This document shows positions 17,870-27,939 of a stretch of 64,000 bases of DNA, piece after piece. The notes under the pieces are model-generated. The model saw only the letters and a program-made list of their open reading frames with translations, was not told the DNA's origin and made no database searches. Each line of letters opens with the position of its first letter. Positions within the stretch are counted from its first letter, which is position 1. Position numbers and translations under genes: made by a program. The DNA is from Natronoflexus pectinivorans (GTDB lineage: Bacteria; Bacteroidota; Bacteroidia; Bacteroidales; Marinilabiliaceae), in the NCBI RefSeq assembly GCF_004345615.1, contig NZ_SLWK01000001.1:744001-808000 (forward strand), in the 5' to 3' direction.

Positions 17870-18304
17870 AAAATCGTCAGTTTTATTGGAATAATTATCC
17901 ATTATTGCTCCCAAAGTTTCGTTTTTAAAAAATTCAGTAAGTTGACTTCTTACTGCACTGTATTGATCGTGAACCGGACACTTCATGCTATCGCTATTCT
18001 TACTGTAACATGGTTTTGTGCCAATTACACATGTTTCAAATATTTGGTCACCATCAATAATTTTTACCAGTTCGTATAAAGAAACTGTATAAGGATCAAG
18101 TGCCAAAGAGAATCCTCCTGTTGGTCCTTTAAAACTTTTTAAAATTCCGGCTTTAACATATACCTGAAGGATCTTACTTAAAAATTGCATGGGAACATCT
18201 AGTTCTGAAGCAATTTTTTTAACGTTTACAAGTTGATCAACTGAAGACTTAATGCCTATGTAGATGATAGAACGAACTGCATATCTGCATGTATTTGATA
18301 ACAT
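17858..18304 (-). CDS. Rrf2-family transcriptional regulator
   Basis: 148 residues. An N-terminal winged helix (LVNVKKIASELDVPMQFLSKILQVYVKAGILKSFKGPTGG in pieces, about 27-66) matches Rrf2/IscR/NsrR regulators, including the Gly-rich wing. Three cysteines in the effector region (TCVIGTKPC, then MKCPVH, about 91-115) suggest an iron-sulfur cluster that senses redox state, NO or iron. It lies 5 bp after the lutB stop on the same strand, so it is probably co-transcribed and may regulate lutB. Confidence 0.88.
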   Translation of the reverse strand: MLSNTCRYAVRSIIYIGIKSSVDQLVNVKKIASELDVPMQFLSKILQVYVKAGILKSFKGPTGGFSLALDPYTVSLYELVKIIDGDQIFETCVIGTKPCYSKNSDSMKCPVHDQYSAVRSQLTEFFKNETLGAIMDNYSNKTDDFLML

Positions 18305-18309
18305 AGTTC

Positions 18310-19695
18310 CTATTTGTTAATTAACCACTGTTTTTGGAAAGTATCTTCCTTCGGTTCGGAAAATTTCCGTTTACCATCAAAAATATAATTCTGAACCAAA
18401 TATATAAGCATTTTTTTACTTTTATAATTAATATTTCTGTTAAAACCGGGTTTCATAAGAAGTTCTCGTGCTATAGTCATAGAAGTTTTATTAACTAGTG
18501 AATCATAACCCCCTTCAACATACTCCCTACGATTTCTAAGTAATAAATCTGGTAAATTAATTTTTACCGGACATACATCATAACAACTTCCACATAAAGT
18601 ACTTGCAAAACTTAAATGACCATATTTTTTAAAACCTTTTAAATGCGGTTCAATTACAGATCCTATAGGGCCGGTGTATACAGATTGATAGGTATAACCT
18701 CCAACATTCTTGTATATGGGACAAGCATTTAGGCATGCACCACAGCGAATACAAGATAATGCTTCAGATTGATGCGGCTGTTTGTATAAATTGGATCTTC
18801 CATTATCCAGTAATATCACAACCATTTTTTCAGGTCCATCTCGCTCATCTGGCTGTTTGGAACCAAATATGATTGAATTATATGCAGTAACTTTTTGTCC
18901 TGTACCATGTAAGGCCAACCAAGGCCAAAACTGGTGTAGTTCATTAATTCCCGGAAGCAATTTTTCAATACCTGCTAATACCACATGCACCTTGGGAAAA
19001 CCAAAAGTAAATAATCCATTACCTTCATTTTCTGTTACAGCAACAGCACCTTCTTTCGCTAGTAAAAAGTTGGCACCGCTTAATCCCATATCGGCATTTA
19101 GAAACTTTTTTCGTAAATACTTCCTAACAAATAATGTTATATCGACAGCTGAAGCATTTTTATCGGTATTAAATTTTTCATTAAAAAGTTTAGCTACATC
19201 ACCTGCAGATTTATGCATGGCCGGTGTAAGAATATGGTAAGGACGCTCACCTGCTTGTTGGACTATAAACTCACCTAAATCAGTTTCAATACATTCAATG
19301 TTATGTTTTTGAAAGACTTCATTAAAATCAACTTCTTCAGAAGTCATGGATTTGGTTTTAACTACTGATTTAACTCCATATTTATTAATGATGTTCCTAA
19401 AAATTGAAATTGCCTGATGTGAATCTTCTGCCCATATTACCTCAATATTATTAGCAATTGCATTTTTCTCAAACTCTTCCAGGTATTCGGGTAAATTTGA
19501 TAATACATTTCTTTTTGTAACAGCTGCAAATTCATGAATATCAGTCCTGTTTGAGAACCTACTTTTTCCTTTCTCAACTGATTGACTGTACTTCAACATA
19601 TTATACCGAATAGTATTTCTATGTTTAAGATCAAAAGCCACATCAGAAGCTTTACTATTAAATACGTAACGAGGTGAAAACATGCTTTTATTCAA
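18310..19695 (-). CDS. lutB: Lactate utilisation iron-sulfur protein LutB
   Basis: 461 residues. The N-terminal LUD domain (about 60-300) contains ESNIEVI-like strands, KSMTSEEVDFN and the FGFPKVHVV region. Two [4Fe-4S] ferredoxin motifs follow, CIRCGACLNACPIY (about 316-329) and CGSCYDVCPVKINLPDLL (about 366-383). LutB normally works with LutA and LutC to oxidise L-lactate to pyruvate at the membrane. Neither lutA nor lutC lies beside it here, which is unusual. It is followed by an Rrf2 regulator gene in the same direction. Confidence 0.9.
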   Translation of the reverse strand: MNKSMFSPRYVFNSKASDVAFDLKHRNTIRYNMLKYSQSVEKGKSRFSNRTDIHEFAAVTKRNVLSNLPEYLEEFEKNAIANNIEVIWAEDSHQAISIFRNIINKYGVKSVVKTKSMTSEEVDFNEVFQKHNIECIETDLGEFIVQQAGERPYHILTPAMHKSAGDVAKLFNEKFNTDKNASAVDITLFVRKYLRKKFLNADMGLSGANFLLAKEGAVAVTENEGNGLFTFGFPKVHVVLAGIEKLLPGINELHQFWPWLALHGTGQKVTAYNSIIFGSKQPDERDGPEKMVVILLDNGRSNLYKQPHQSEALSCIRCGACLNACPIYKNVGGYTYQSVYTGPIGSVIEPHLKGFKKYGHLSFASTLCGSCYDVCPVKINLPDLLLRNRREYVEGGYDSLVNKTSMTIARELLMKPGFNRNINYKSKKMLIYLVQNYIFDGKRKFSEPKEDTFQKQWLINK

Positions 19696-19716
19696 TTAAA
19701 TACAGATAAAAATAAC

Positions 19717-19754
19717 AATTCCGGTATCTGTAACAAAAACAGAACACCGGAATT
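19717..19754 (-). terminator. Hairpin after rpiB, probable terminator
   Basis: The arms AATTCCGGT (19717-19725) and ACCGGAATT (19746-19754) are exact inverted copies, with a further CTGT/ACAG pairing inside the loop. Read on the - strand, a T-rich stretch follows the stem. It separates rpiB from lutB. Confidence 0.6.
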
Positions 19755-19779
19755 TCAAATCATTTTATCTATTTGCTTA

Positions 19780-20220
19780 TTAAAAGTCACACATTTTACG
19801 AATTCTTTCGGTGTGTCGCCCACCTTCAAATTCAGTACTTAAAAATAAATCTACAATTTTCTTGGCATCCTCAACAGTTATGAAACGTCCTGGTAAGCTG
19901 CAAACATTGGCATCATTATGTAAACGAGCCAATCGGGAAATTTCAGGCATCCAGCATAATGCGCTACGTATTCCTTTATGTTTATTGGCTGTCATATTAA
20001 TACCATTACCACTCCCACAAATAGTTACACCTATGTCGCAATTGCCACTTTCAACAGAAACAGCAAGTGGATGTGCATAATCTGCATAATCAACACTATC
20101 GGTTGAATGCGTTCCAAAATCGATTATTTCATAGTTTTGTGTCTGCAGATATGCCTTTAAAATCTCCTTTAATTCATACCCTGCATGGTCGCAACCTATA
20201 GCAATTTTCTTAATATTCAT
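19780..20220 (-). CDS. rpiB: Ribose 5-phosphate isomerase B
   Basis: 146 residues of the RpiB/LacAB family. GCDHAGYELKE (about 9-19) forms the substrate phosphate site, and TICGSGNGINMTANK carries the catalytic Cys (about 68) and the following Thr/Gly pocket. The DANVCSLPGRFI block is also typical. It interconverts ribose 5-phosphate and ribulose 5-phosphate in the pentose phosphate pathway. It is read away from the 462-bp gap that is the leading origin candidate. Confidence 0.93.
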   Translation of the reverse strand: MNIKKIAIGCDHAGYELKEILKAYLQTQNYEIIDFGTHSTDSVDYADYAHPLAVSVESGNCDIGVTICGSGNGINMTANKHKGIRSALCWMPEISRLARLHNDANVCSLPGRFITVEDAKKIVDLFLSTEFEGGRHTERIRKMCDF

Positions 20221-20682
20221 CAGATTCTTTTTGGTCAGTTTATAAGATTTTATCTTTAGTATTTTGATTACAAAGATAGAAATAAAATAAACACAACAAT
20301 TTGTAGAAATAATTGTTGATAAAGTGTGAATAGATATTGATTTTTTTTCAAAAAAAGATCTTGGATTTTAGAGAAATATTTCCTTATTGTCTTCCAAATT
20401 CAAAAGTCCAAAATCAATAGCGCATAAATAAAAATAGTTTTAAACACAATTAGTAAGAAAATAGGTGTAGTTTCGAGAACAAAATTTTTAACTTTACAGG
20501 TTCTTAACAATGTGTGAATATCAATCATATCTAATTGAAAATTAGAATTGTATTAAAATTTTAAATGTTTATAACTATTTGAATTAATCTGATTTCACAA
20601 ATATGCAATAGTTTCGAAACATTTTTTTCAACATTACTAACAGAGTATTATCATCATCATATTATTTTTAAATTCTAAAATA
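20221..20682. other. Candidate replication origin region (oriC) between rpiB and nadA
   Basis: A 462-bp AT-rich gap with no gene. Transcription diverges from it: rpiB, lutB and hemW run left, and nadA through uvrC run right. DnaA-box-like 9-mers are TGTTGATAA (20314-20322, reverse of TTATCAACA), TGTGAATAG (20325-20333), TGTGAATAT (20513-20521) and TTTTCAACA (20625-20633), each one mismatch from TTWTNCACA or its reverse. Another TTATCAACA lies at 21729-21737. Hand-counted 60-base lines have C>G to the left and G>C to the right. Perfect parS sites lie 3 kb left and 11.4 kb right. dnaA is not adjacent. Confidence 0.5.
20271..20298 (-). promoter_or_regulatory. Candidate promoter of rpiB
   Basis: On the - strand TATCTTTG (20278-20271) matches TAnnTTTG, and TTG at 20298-20296 lies about 17-18 bp upstream, as expected for a Bacteroidota -33/-7 promoter. 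It is about 50 bp before the rpiB start. Confidence 0.5.
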
Positions 20683-21678
20683 ATGTATAATAATAGTGAG
20701 TGGATAAAAGATGGGTACGTAAATGAACGAATTGATAAAAACATGAATTTAGTAGATGAAATCAATCGTTTAAAGAAGGAGAAAAATGCCATTATCATGG
20801 CGCACTATTATCAGGTAAATCAAATACAAGATATTGCAGATTTTGTTGGAGACAGTCTGGCATTGGCTCAACAATCAGCTAAAACTGATGCTGATATTAT
20901 TCTACTTGCAGGAGTACTATTTATGGGAGAAACTGCAAAAATATTATCTCCAGATAAAAAGGTTTTAGTTCCTGATCTAAATGCAGGTTGTTCTCTGGCT
21001 GATAGTTGTCCGGCTCCAGAGTTTGCTGAATTCATTGCGAAGAATCCTGGGCATACAGTAGTTACGTATGTAAATACCACAGCTGCAGTTAAAGCTTTGT
21101 CAGATATTGTTGTAACAAGTACCAATGCTGTACATATCATTAATAGTATTCCTGAAGATCAACCTATCATTTTTGGACCAGACAGGAATTTGGGTAATTA
21201 TCTTCAAAGCATTTCTGGTCGTAAAATGGTATTATGGGATGGTGCTTGTCATGTACATGAAAAATTTTCCGTAGAAAAAATAGTGGATCTTAAAAAGGAG
21301 CATCAGGATGCTCTTTTGTTGGCACACCCTGAATGTAAAAAGCCATTATTGGTAATGGCTGATTTTATCGGTAGCACAGCTGCGTTACTTAATTATTCCA
21401 AAAACAGTGATAAATCGAAATTTATAGTCGCAACCGAATCAGGTATTATACATCAAATGCAAAAAGCATCTCCTGATAAAGCTTTCATTCCTGCACCACC
21501 AATGGATTCTACATGTGGATGTAATGACTGTGAATTTATGAAACTCAACACTCTTGAAAAAATTTATTTAGCTTTAAAAAACGAATTACCTGAAATCAAT
21601 ATAGAAGAGGAATTAAGATTAAAGGCTATTAAACCAATTAATAAGATGTTGGAAATCTCAGCAAAATTGAGTTTATAA
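20683..21678 (+). CDS. nadA: Quinolinate synthase NadA
   Basis: 331 residues from ATG 20683. A second ATG at 20743 ([10 protein letters not shown]) gives a length closer to the family norm of about 310 and may be the true start. The [4Fe-4S]-ligand cysteines are in [11 protein letters not shown] (about 102), DGACHVHE (about 188) and the CGCNDCEFM block (about 277-281). IIMAHYYQ near the N-terminus and the GDSLALAQ motif are also typical. NadA condenses iminoaspartate with dihydroxyacetone phosphate to make quinolinate for NAD. nadB and nadC are not adjacent. Confidence 0.93.
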   Translation: MYNNSEWIKDGYVNERIDKNMNLVDEINRLKKEKNAIIMAHYYQVNQIQDIADFVGDSLALAQQSAKTDADIILLAGVLFMGETAKILSPDKKVLVPDLNAGCSLADSCPAPEFAEFIAKNPGHTVVTYVNTTAAVKALSDIVVTSTNAVHIINSIPEDQPIIFGPDRNLGNYLQSISGRKMVLWDGACHVHEKFSVEKIVDLKKEHQDALLLAHPECKKPLLVMADFIGSTAALLNYSKNSDKSKFIVATESGIIHQMQKASPDKAFIPAPPMDSTCGCNDCEFMKLNTLEKIYLALKNELPEINIEEELRLKAIKPINKMLEISAKLSL

Positions 21679-21869
21679 GTAAGTATATCATACTTCTGGA
21701 TACTTTTTTCTAAATAGGTAGATCATGATTATCAACATCATGTATTTTTATATTTATTTTTTTGTTTAGATTTATATCATTATTTTTCAGGGATATTTAT
21801 TAATGTAGCCTTAAAACTAATTCTAAGGATGGTGTAGCTTGTAACTGCACTATAAATGTATTTAGACAG

Positions 21870-22253
21870 ATGAAGAATTTATCATTACTACTTGTTGAGG
21901 ATAACATACTCAATCAAAAATTAATTTTTTTGAATCTGACTAAATTTGGGTTCAGTATTGATGTGGCCAATAATGGATTAGAAGCTGTTGATAAAGTTAA
22001 TCAACATCGTTATGATTTGATTTTAATGGATTTAATGATGCCTGTTATGGATGGATTTGAAGCAACTATTAAAATCAGAGAAATGGAAGAGATAAAAGGT
22101 ATTCACACGCCTATTATTGGTTTAACTGCAAACACTTTTGATGCAGATAGGGAGAAATGTATGTCTATTGGAATGGATGAGTATATGTCTAAGCCATTCG
22201 ATATTGAGGTTTTTAATACAATTCTTTCCGATTTGGGTATAATTAGTAATTAG
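21870..22253 (+). CDS. Single-domain response regulator (receiver only)
   Basis: 127 residues forming one receiver domain. The acidic pocket is LLVEDN (Glu/Asp about 9-10), the phospho-acceptor is the Asp of LILMDLMMPVMDG (about 52), and the Thr and Lys of the switch are in GLTANTF and MSKPF. VEDNxxNQK is the form common in receivers of hybrid histidine kinases. No output domain exists, so it likely relays phosphate or binds a partner. It starts 191 bp after nadA and ends 18 bp before ruvB. No kinase gene is near. Confidence 0.88.
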   Translation: MKNLSLLLVEDNILNQKLIFLNLTKFGFSIDVANNGLEAVDKVNQHRYDLILMDLMMPVMDGFEATIKIREMEEIKGIHTPIIGLTANTFDADREKCMSIGMDEYMSKPFDIEVFNTILSDLGIISN

Positions 22254-22271
22254 TATGGCTATACGATTAGA

Positions 22272-23291
22272 ATGGATATTGATTTAAGAAATCCTGAGAA
22301 AGATTTTACAGGTGATATAGAAATAGAACAAAAACTTCGTCCACTAACTTTTGTTGATTTTAAAGGACAAGCACAAGTTGTTGAGAATTTAAAGATTTTC
22401 GTTCAGGCTGCATCTATGAGAAATGAAGCGCTTGATCATGTATTATTGCATGGACCTCCTGGGTTAGGAAAAACAACTTTATCTAATATTATTGCTAATG
22501 AACTAAATGTTGGTTTTAAGGTAACCAGCGGACCGGTTCTAGATAAACCTGGAGACCTTGCTGGAATATTAACTTCCCTTGAGCCTAATGATGTACTTTT
22601 CATCGATGAAATACATCGATTGAGCCCGATTGTCGAAGAGTATCTCTATTCTGCGATGGAGGATTATAAAATAGATATTTTAATTGATAAAGGCCCAGGT
22701 GCTAAATCTATTCAAATTGAATTGAATCCTTTTACTTTAATTGGAGCTACTACACGTAGTGGATTATTAACTAGTCCATTGAGAGCACGATTCGGAATAA
22801 ATTGTCATCTTGAATATTACGACCTTGATGTATTGAGTGGTATTTTATTGCGTTCTTCTGGTATTTTAAATACTTCTATTACAACGGAATCTGCCGAAGA
22901 AATTGCCCGAAGAAGTAGAGGTACACCTCGTATTGCTAATGCATTGTTGCGGAGAGTCAGGGATTTTGCGCAAGTTAAAGGAGATGGCACAATTTCATTA
23001 GATATAACGCGATTTTCGCTTAAATCACTCAATATTGATGAGTATGGTCTCGACGATATGGATCGTAAAATTTTGCTCACTCTAATGGATAAATTTGATG
23101 GTGGTCCAGTAGGGGTTACTACCATTTCTACCGCCGTTAGTGAAGATAGTGGTACAATAGAGGAAGTATATGAACCTTTTTTGATAAAAGAAGGATTTCT
23201 AAAACGTACTCCTCGTGGACGTGTTGTTACTCGTCTGGCTTATAAACATTTCGGAAGAGAGCCGGGAAATATTCAGACTTCTTTATTTTAG
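22272..23291 (+). CDS. ruvB: Holliday junction branch migration ATPase RuvB
   Basis: 339 residues, the usual RuvB length. The AAA+ ATPase has Walker [10 protein letters not shown] (about 60-68), Walker [10 protein letters not shown] (about 112-120), sensor 1 LIGATTRSG and an arginine finger region PLRARFG. The C-terminal winged helix ends with RTPRGRVVT. It works with RuvA and RuvC in recombinational repair. It is followed 6 bp later by a flippase gene, an arrangement I recall as common in Bacteroidota. Confidence 0.95.
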   Translation: MDIDLRNPEKDFTGDIEIEQKLRPLTFVDFKGQAQVVENLKIFVQAASMRNEALDHVLLHGPPGLGKTTLSNIIANELNVGFKVTSGPVLDKPGDLAGILTSLEPNDVLFIDEIHRLSPIVEEYLYSAMEDYKIDILIDKGPGAKSIQIELNPFTLIGATTRSGLLTSPLRARFGINCHLEYYDLDVLSGILLRSSGILNTSITTESAEEIARRSRGTPRIANALLRRVRDFAQVKGDGTISLDITRFSLKSLNIDEYGLDDMDRKILLTLMDKFDGGPVGVTTISTAVSEDSGTIEEVYEPFLIKEGFLKRTPRGRVVTRLAYKHFGREPGNIQTSLF

Positions 23292-23297
23292 TATTTA

Positions 23298-24758
23298 ATG
23301 TCAGGTGGTTTAAAAAAATTAGCCGGTGAAACCATTATTTATGGTTCCACAACAATGATTGGTAGACTTTTAAACTGGTTATTGATGCCTTTTTATATCC
23401 GAGTACTATCACCTGAAGAATATGGAGTTGTTATTAATTTCTATAGTTTCATATCCATATTATTGGTAATTTTCACATATGGTATGGAAACTGGCTTTTT
23501 TAGGTTTTCAAAAAGTGAAAGATTTTCATCAGTATATACTAGTATTTTATCTTCATTAAGCGTTTCTGGTTTTCTATTAATCATTATTATTACTTTTTCA
23601 TCCGACTTTCTTAGTCATGTTTTGTATGACGGCCAATTTCGCATATCCATTATTCTCGTTGGTTGGATCATTGCGATAGATGCTTTCATATCTATTCCAT
23701 TTGCCAATTTGCGGTTAAACAATAAAGCAATACGATTTGGAATAATCAGATTATCTGGAATATTTTCTAATATTTTCTTCAATTTATTTTTCCTTCTATT
23801 AATTCCTTATTTAATTAAAAATGAGTTTATTGGTAAACCTTATGCCATTTTTTTTGAATCTGGTACTGGAGTATTCTACATTCTACTAAGTAATTTGATT
23901 AGTAGTTTACTGATGTTCTCTTTTTTTATAACTGAAATTCTACGTCTAAAGGGAACTTTTGATAAATCTATAGTTATAAGTATTATTAATTATTCATGGC
24001 CATTTATAATAGTAGGAATCACTGGAATGATCATTCAAAACAGCGATAAAATACTTATTCCAATTTTAAGGACAGATGGCTTTAATGAATTAGCCGTTTA
24101 TGCAGCTAATTTCAAAATAGGGATATTAATGACTTTATTTACTCAATCATTTCGTTTTGCTTTTGAACCATATTTTTTTAAAAACAGTGATAAAGGATTA
24201 AGCAGTTATGCTTTAATCATGGATTATTTTATCGCTTTTGGACTTTTTATTTTTTTGGGAGTTAATATTTTTCAGGAACTTATAAATATTTTGCTCACCG
24301 AAGAATATCTTTATGGAAATGTAGTTATTCCAGTTATTCTGATGGCACAATTATTCTATGGAATTTATTTTAATCTTTCGCTCTGGTATAAATTAACCGA
24401 TAAGACCTATTTTGGAGCGATTTTTGGTATATTAGGAACAATAATTACACTCAGTTTAAATTTTATAACCATCCCAATTTTTGGAATGATTGGCGCTGCT
24501 TATTCAATGCTTTTTGGTTATGGTTTAATGGCTTTATTTTCCGCTCTATACGGTAATAAATATTTCCCTGTTCCCTATCCATTAAAAAAAATTCTGCTCT
24601 ATTTTGTAGCAGCTTTAGTACTATACATAATTAATAAGTTGGTAGTTATCGATTTTTATTTATTTCGTTATCTATTTAAAATCACTATATTATTTGTGTT
24701 TATAGCTATCTTTGTTCTTTTACAAAGAAAATCAGGAATTAAATTTTTAAAATCATAA
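23298..24758 (+). CDS. Oligosaccharide flippase family (Wzx-like) membrane protein
   Basis: 486 residues with about 14 predicted membrane helices spread along the chain, starting with GGLKKLAGETIIYGSTTM, the amphipathic N-terminal motif of the polysaccharide transporter (MATE/MOP) superfamily. It probably flips a lipid-linked sugar across the inner membrane. No glycosyltransferase genes lie nearby, so the substrate is unknown. It follows ruvB by 6 bp and precedes dut by 31 bp. Confidence 0.88.
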   Translation: MSGGLKKLAGETIIYGSTTMIGRLLNWLLMPFYIRVLSPEEYGVVINFYSFISILLVIFTYGMETGFFRFSKSERFSSVYTSILSSLSVSGFLLIIIITFSSDFLSHVLYDGQFRISIILVGWIIAIDAFISIPFANLRLNNKAIRFGIIRLSGIFSNIFFNLFFLLLIPYLIKNEFIGKPYAIFFESGTGVFYILLSNLISSLLMFSFFITEILRLKGTFDKSIVISIINYSWPFIIVGITGMIIQNSDKILIPILRTDGFNELAVYAANFKIGILMTLFTQSFRFAFEPYFFKNSDKGLSSYALIMDYFIAFGLFIFLGVNIFQELINILLTEEYLYGNVVIPVILMAQLFYGIYFNLSLWYKLTDKTYFGAIFGILGTIITLSLNFITIPIFGMIGAAYSMLFGYGLMALFSALYGNKYFPVPYPLKKILLYFVAALVLYIINKLVVIDFYLFRYLFKITILFVFIAIFVLLQRKSGIKFLKS

Positions 24759-24789
24759 ATGATTTTTTTTCTCAAATTTATTTAGTCAC

Positions 24790-25227
24790 ATGATAGAAAT
24801 TAAAGTTGTAAATAAAAGCAATAATCCTTTACCGGAGTTTGCGACCTCTTTATCCGCGGGTGTAGATTTGCGTGCTTTTATTGCTGAAGATATTGAATTA
24901 AGGCCTATGGAACGTATTCTGGTGCCTACCGGTCTTTATATTGAATTACCTGAAGGATTTGAAGCTCAAATACGTCCTCGCAGTGGTTTGGCATTTAAAT
25001 ACGGCATTAGTGTTCTTAATAGTCCCGGAACTATCGATGCTGATTATCGTGGCGAAATTAAAGTCATTCTTATTAATTTATCTAATGTTCCGTTTATTAT
25101 TAAAAATGGAGAAAGAATATGTCAGATGGTTATCAATAAATTTGAAAATTTCAATTGGTCTTTATCTGAATCTTTATCTGAAAGTGTAAGAGGAGAAGGA
25201 GGTTTTGGACACACAGGTAAAAATTAA
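24790..25227 (+). CDS. dut: Deoxyuridine 5'-triphosphate nucleotidohydrolase
   Basis: 145 residues with the five dUTPase motifs: [29 protein letters not shown] with the catalytic Asp, ERICQMVI, and the C-terminal [11 protein letters not shown] lid. It hydrolyses dUTP to dUMP and pyrophosphate as a trimer, keeping uracil out of DNA and feeding thymidylate synthesis. Length and motifs are normal. Confidence 0.96.
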   Translation: MIEIKVVNKSNNPLPEFATSLSAGVDLRAFIAEDIELRPMERILVPTGLYIELPEGFEAQIRPRSGLAFKYGISVLNSPGTIDADYRGEIKVILINLSNVPFIIKNGERICQMVINKFENFNWSLSESLSESVRGEGGFGHTGKN

Positions 25228-25316
25228 TTTTAAATTATATCACAGTATTACAACTATTTAATAATTAATATCCTAGATAAGTTTAAATTGATTTATCTAA
25301 ATTTAAAAATATTTTA

Positions 25317-27095
25317 ATGACTGATTTTTTAAAAAATATTATTCTGGCATTAACTTTCTTTCTTGCTTTTTTAACAAGTTGTGGTACTACTAAGGAATTA
25401 ACAACTTTCGAAGATATATTGTATCCTGATGGTCGTTTTTTTAGTATCAGACATTCTGACGATTTTACTACGCAAAGATTTAACTACTACTTTGTTGAAG
25501 CAAACAGATTAAAAGCCTTAGGAGACCTCGGAAATTCTGCCATACTTTATATGGAAGCCATCAGACTTGATTCTACTTGTGCAACTTGTTACTACGAAAT
25601 TAGTCATTTACTGATTCGCAATCGAGAATTTAACGAAGCAGAAAATTTTGCTTTTCGTTCTGTTCAGTATGACCCGCATAATGAACATTTTATTAGCTTG
25701 CTAACACAATTGTATTTTCATAACAGAAAATTTGATAAAGCTTTACTTTCATCAAAATATTTAGTTGAATTGGATCCAGATAATCCAGAATATTTATATC
25801 AAGTAAGTCAAATTTTATATGAAAAGGAACGGTTCGAAGAGGCCATAGATTATCTTAATAGGATTGAAGCAATTATAGGAATTAATGAAGCTTTAACCTT
25901 TGAAAAACATTCTATTTATTTGGAAGCTGGAAAAAAAAGATCTGCTTTACGGGAAATTAAAAATCTGATTTCTGAAAATCCTAATAATGGTAATTATCGC
26001 GTTTTCTTAGGTGATTTCTATGTCCAGCAATCTGATATGAAGAATGCTTTAAGTACTTATAATCAGGTTTTAATAGATTTTCCAGACAACGGTTTAATAC
26101 ATTTTAGTTTAGCCAATCTTGCTTTGTCGGAGAATGATATGCCATCTTTTGTTCATCACTTAGAGAATGGTTTTTTTAATGAAAATCTGGAAATTGATAT
26201 TAAGATTCAAAGAATTTTACCATTCCTTATGAACATGAATGATCCAGATAATCCATTAAATACAGAACATATTGATCTTTTTTTAAATGCTATTATTGAA
26301 TTACATCCATATGATGCAATGGGTTATGTTTTGTATGGCAATTTTTTATCTGAAAACGGAAATAATTCCAAAGCCATTGACGTTTTAGAAACTGCCTTGT
26401 TATTGGATGAGAGGCAAGAAGAAATATGGCACGACTTTTTGTTGTTATTATTTGAAGATCAGGAGAGAAACAATAAAACAGAATACGCAAAAAGAGCTGC
26501 TTCCTTATATCCATCTAATCCTTTTTTCAATTACATTGCTGGTTTTTCCTTTTTATTGGATGATGATAAAATAAGCAGCATATACTATCTTGAAAGAGCA
26601 AGTGATAATGCTGAGAATAATACCATGTTAAAAGCTCAGGTTTTAGGATTATTAGGCGATCTTTATTACCAGACTGATAGCGTCGAAAAGAGTTTCTCAT
26701 CCTATCAAAAAAGTATTTCTCTAAATCCCGATAATATTATTGTATTAAATAATTACTCATATTTTTTAAGTCTTGAAAAGAAAGATCTTCATAAAGCAGA
26801 GGAAATGATTTCAAGAGTTATACTGCAAGAACCCGATAATTATACTTATTTGGATACTTATGCATGGGTTTTATTCCAACAGGGAAAATATCTGGATGCA
26901 TTGTATTACATTGAGAGAGCAATGGAATTAGGAGGAAAAGATAACGGTGTTATTTTAGAACATTATGGAGATATTCTGTATAAAAATGGTATGAAGGATG
27001 AAGCTATAACATATTGGAAAAAAGCTTCGTATACTGATGATGAAGTTACAGAATTTCTGATTAAAAAAATTGAATTTGAATCTTATTTCGAATAA
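25317..27095 (+). CDS. Tetratricopeptide-repeat lipoprotein
   Basis: 592 residues. A signal peptide ends in the lipobox LTSCGTTK (Cys about 22). The remainder is a series of TPR-like helix pairs, for example GNSAILYMEAIRLDSTCATC and ESFSSYQKSISLNPDN-type units, with the clearest repeats at the C-terminus (YTYLDTYAWVLFQQGKYLDAL). Such proteins scaffold envelope complexes. It precedes a DUF4292 lipoprotein and an EnvC-like protein, so a role in cell-envelope assembly or lipoprotein handling is likely. Confidence 0.85.
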   Translation: MTDFLKNIILALTFFLAFLTSCGTTKELTTFEDILYPDGRFFSIRHSDDFTTQRFNYYFVEANRLKALGDLGNSAILYMEAIRLDSTCATCYYEISHLLIRNREFNEAENFAFRSVQYDPHNEHFISLLTQLYFHNRKFDKALLSSKYLVELDPDNPEYLYQVSQILYEKERFEEAIDYLNRIEAIIGINEALTFEKHSIYLEAGKKRSALREIKNLISENPNNGNYRVFLGDFYVQQSDMKNALSTYNQVLIDFPDNGLIHFSLANLALSENDMPSFVHHLENGFFNENLEIDIKIQRILPFLMNMNDPDNPLNTEHIDLFLNAIIELHPYDAMGYVLYGNFLSENGNNSKAIDVLETALLLDERQEEIWHDFLLLLFEDQERNNKTEYAKRAASLYPSNPFFNYIAGFSFLLDDDKISSIYYLERASDNAENNTMLKAQVLGLLGDLYYQTDSVEKSFSSYQKSISLNPDNIIVLNNYSYFLSLEKKDLHKAEEMISRVILQEPDNYTYLDTYAWVLFQQGKYLDALYYIERAMELGGKDNGVILEHYGDILYKNGMKDEAITYWKKASYTDDEVTEFLIKKIEFESYFE

Positions 27096-27099
27096 CAGG

Positions 27100-27939
27100 A
27101 TGGGTAGGTTTTTTATGGTATTCAGACTTGTATCTCTTTTTTTACTGATATACTTAGGTTCTTGTCGGAGTATAGACAGAATTTTTGTGGGTAAGCCGCT
27201 TGGAGATTATACTGAAATAGAACTAGTAGAAGAGATCATTAATAATGAGATTCAATTTAATACGCTTTTTTATAGAAGATTACTTGCAAATATAGATCAT
27301 GGTGGTCAGGAGCGCAGTGTGCGCGCCAATATGTACATAAAGAAAGATCAGGAAATTGTAATTTCTGTCATTCCTTTTATGGGTATTGAAGCTGTTAGAA
27401 TTAAGTTTGATAAGGTGTCTGTTCAGATTATGGATAGAATTAATCGCGAATATTCCGTGGCAACTTATCAACAGCTGTCAAACCGTTTTAATGTGCCTTT
27501 AAGCTATGATATATTGGAACGGATTTTAACAAATAGGATGTTTGAATTTCCATTTAATCAAATATCAAATATTAAGCGTTACAGTGGCGATGTTTATGAC
27601 AATTTCTATTCTTTAAAGTCTCACGACGACAGGACATATGCTAGAATGCTAGATACAAATTCATATAACACATATCAACGCATAGATATTTTACCTGATA
27701 TTTACCGTGTTTTAAGTTCTTTTATTGATCAACCCGGCAACAACACTTCTTTGCGTATAGGATATGCTGATTTTAGATCTTTTAATGGAAATGAAGTATT
27801 TCCTTATTCTATTAGAATTATCGGCAATATGGGCTCTAATAGTGCAAAATTAGAATTAAATTTGAATCAGGTTGAAAAGAACTCTGATGCTTCAATTGGT
27901 TTTTCTATCCCATCTAATTATGAAAGAGTCAATTTTTAG
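27100..27939 (+). CDS. DUF4292-type lipoprotein
   Basis: 279 residues from ATG 27100. An upstream in-frame TTG at 27070 lies inside the TPR gene and is unlikely. A lipobox (YLGSCRS, Cys about 18) follows the signal. The mature protein resembles the LolA/LolB-like fold of DUF4292: strands such as FYRRLLANIDHGGQERSVRANMY and a repeated pattern of basic and aromatic residues. It may handle outer-membrane lipoproteins or lipids, but this is not proven for the family. It starts 5 bp after the TPR stop and overlaps the EnvC-like gene by 20 bp. Confidence 0.8.
   Translation: MGRFFMVFRLVSLFLLIYLGSCRSIDRIFVGKPLGDYTEIELVEEIINNEIQFNTLFYRRLLANIDHGGQERSVRANMYIKKDQEIVISVIPFMGIEAVRIKFDKVSVQIMDRINREYSVATYQQLSNRFNVPLSYDILERILTNRMFEFPFNQISNIKRYSGDVYDNFYSLKSHDDRTYARMLDTNSYNTYQRIDILPDIYRVLSSFIDQPGNNTSLRIGYADFRSFNGNEVFPYSIRIIGNMGSNSAKLELNLNQVEKNSDASIGFSIPSNYERVNF

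Noticed and set aside
18782-19240. 152-residue + strand frame opposite lutB
   Set aside because: No domain or start signal; lutB on the other strand has clear motifs along the full overlap.
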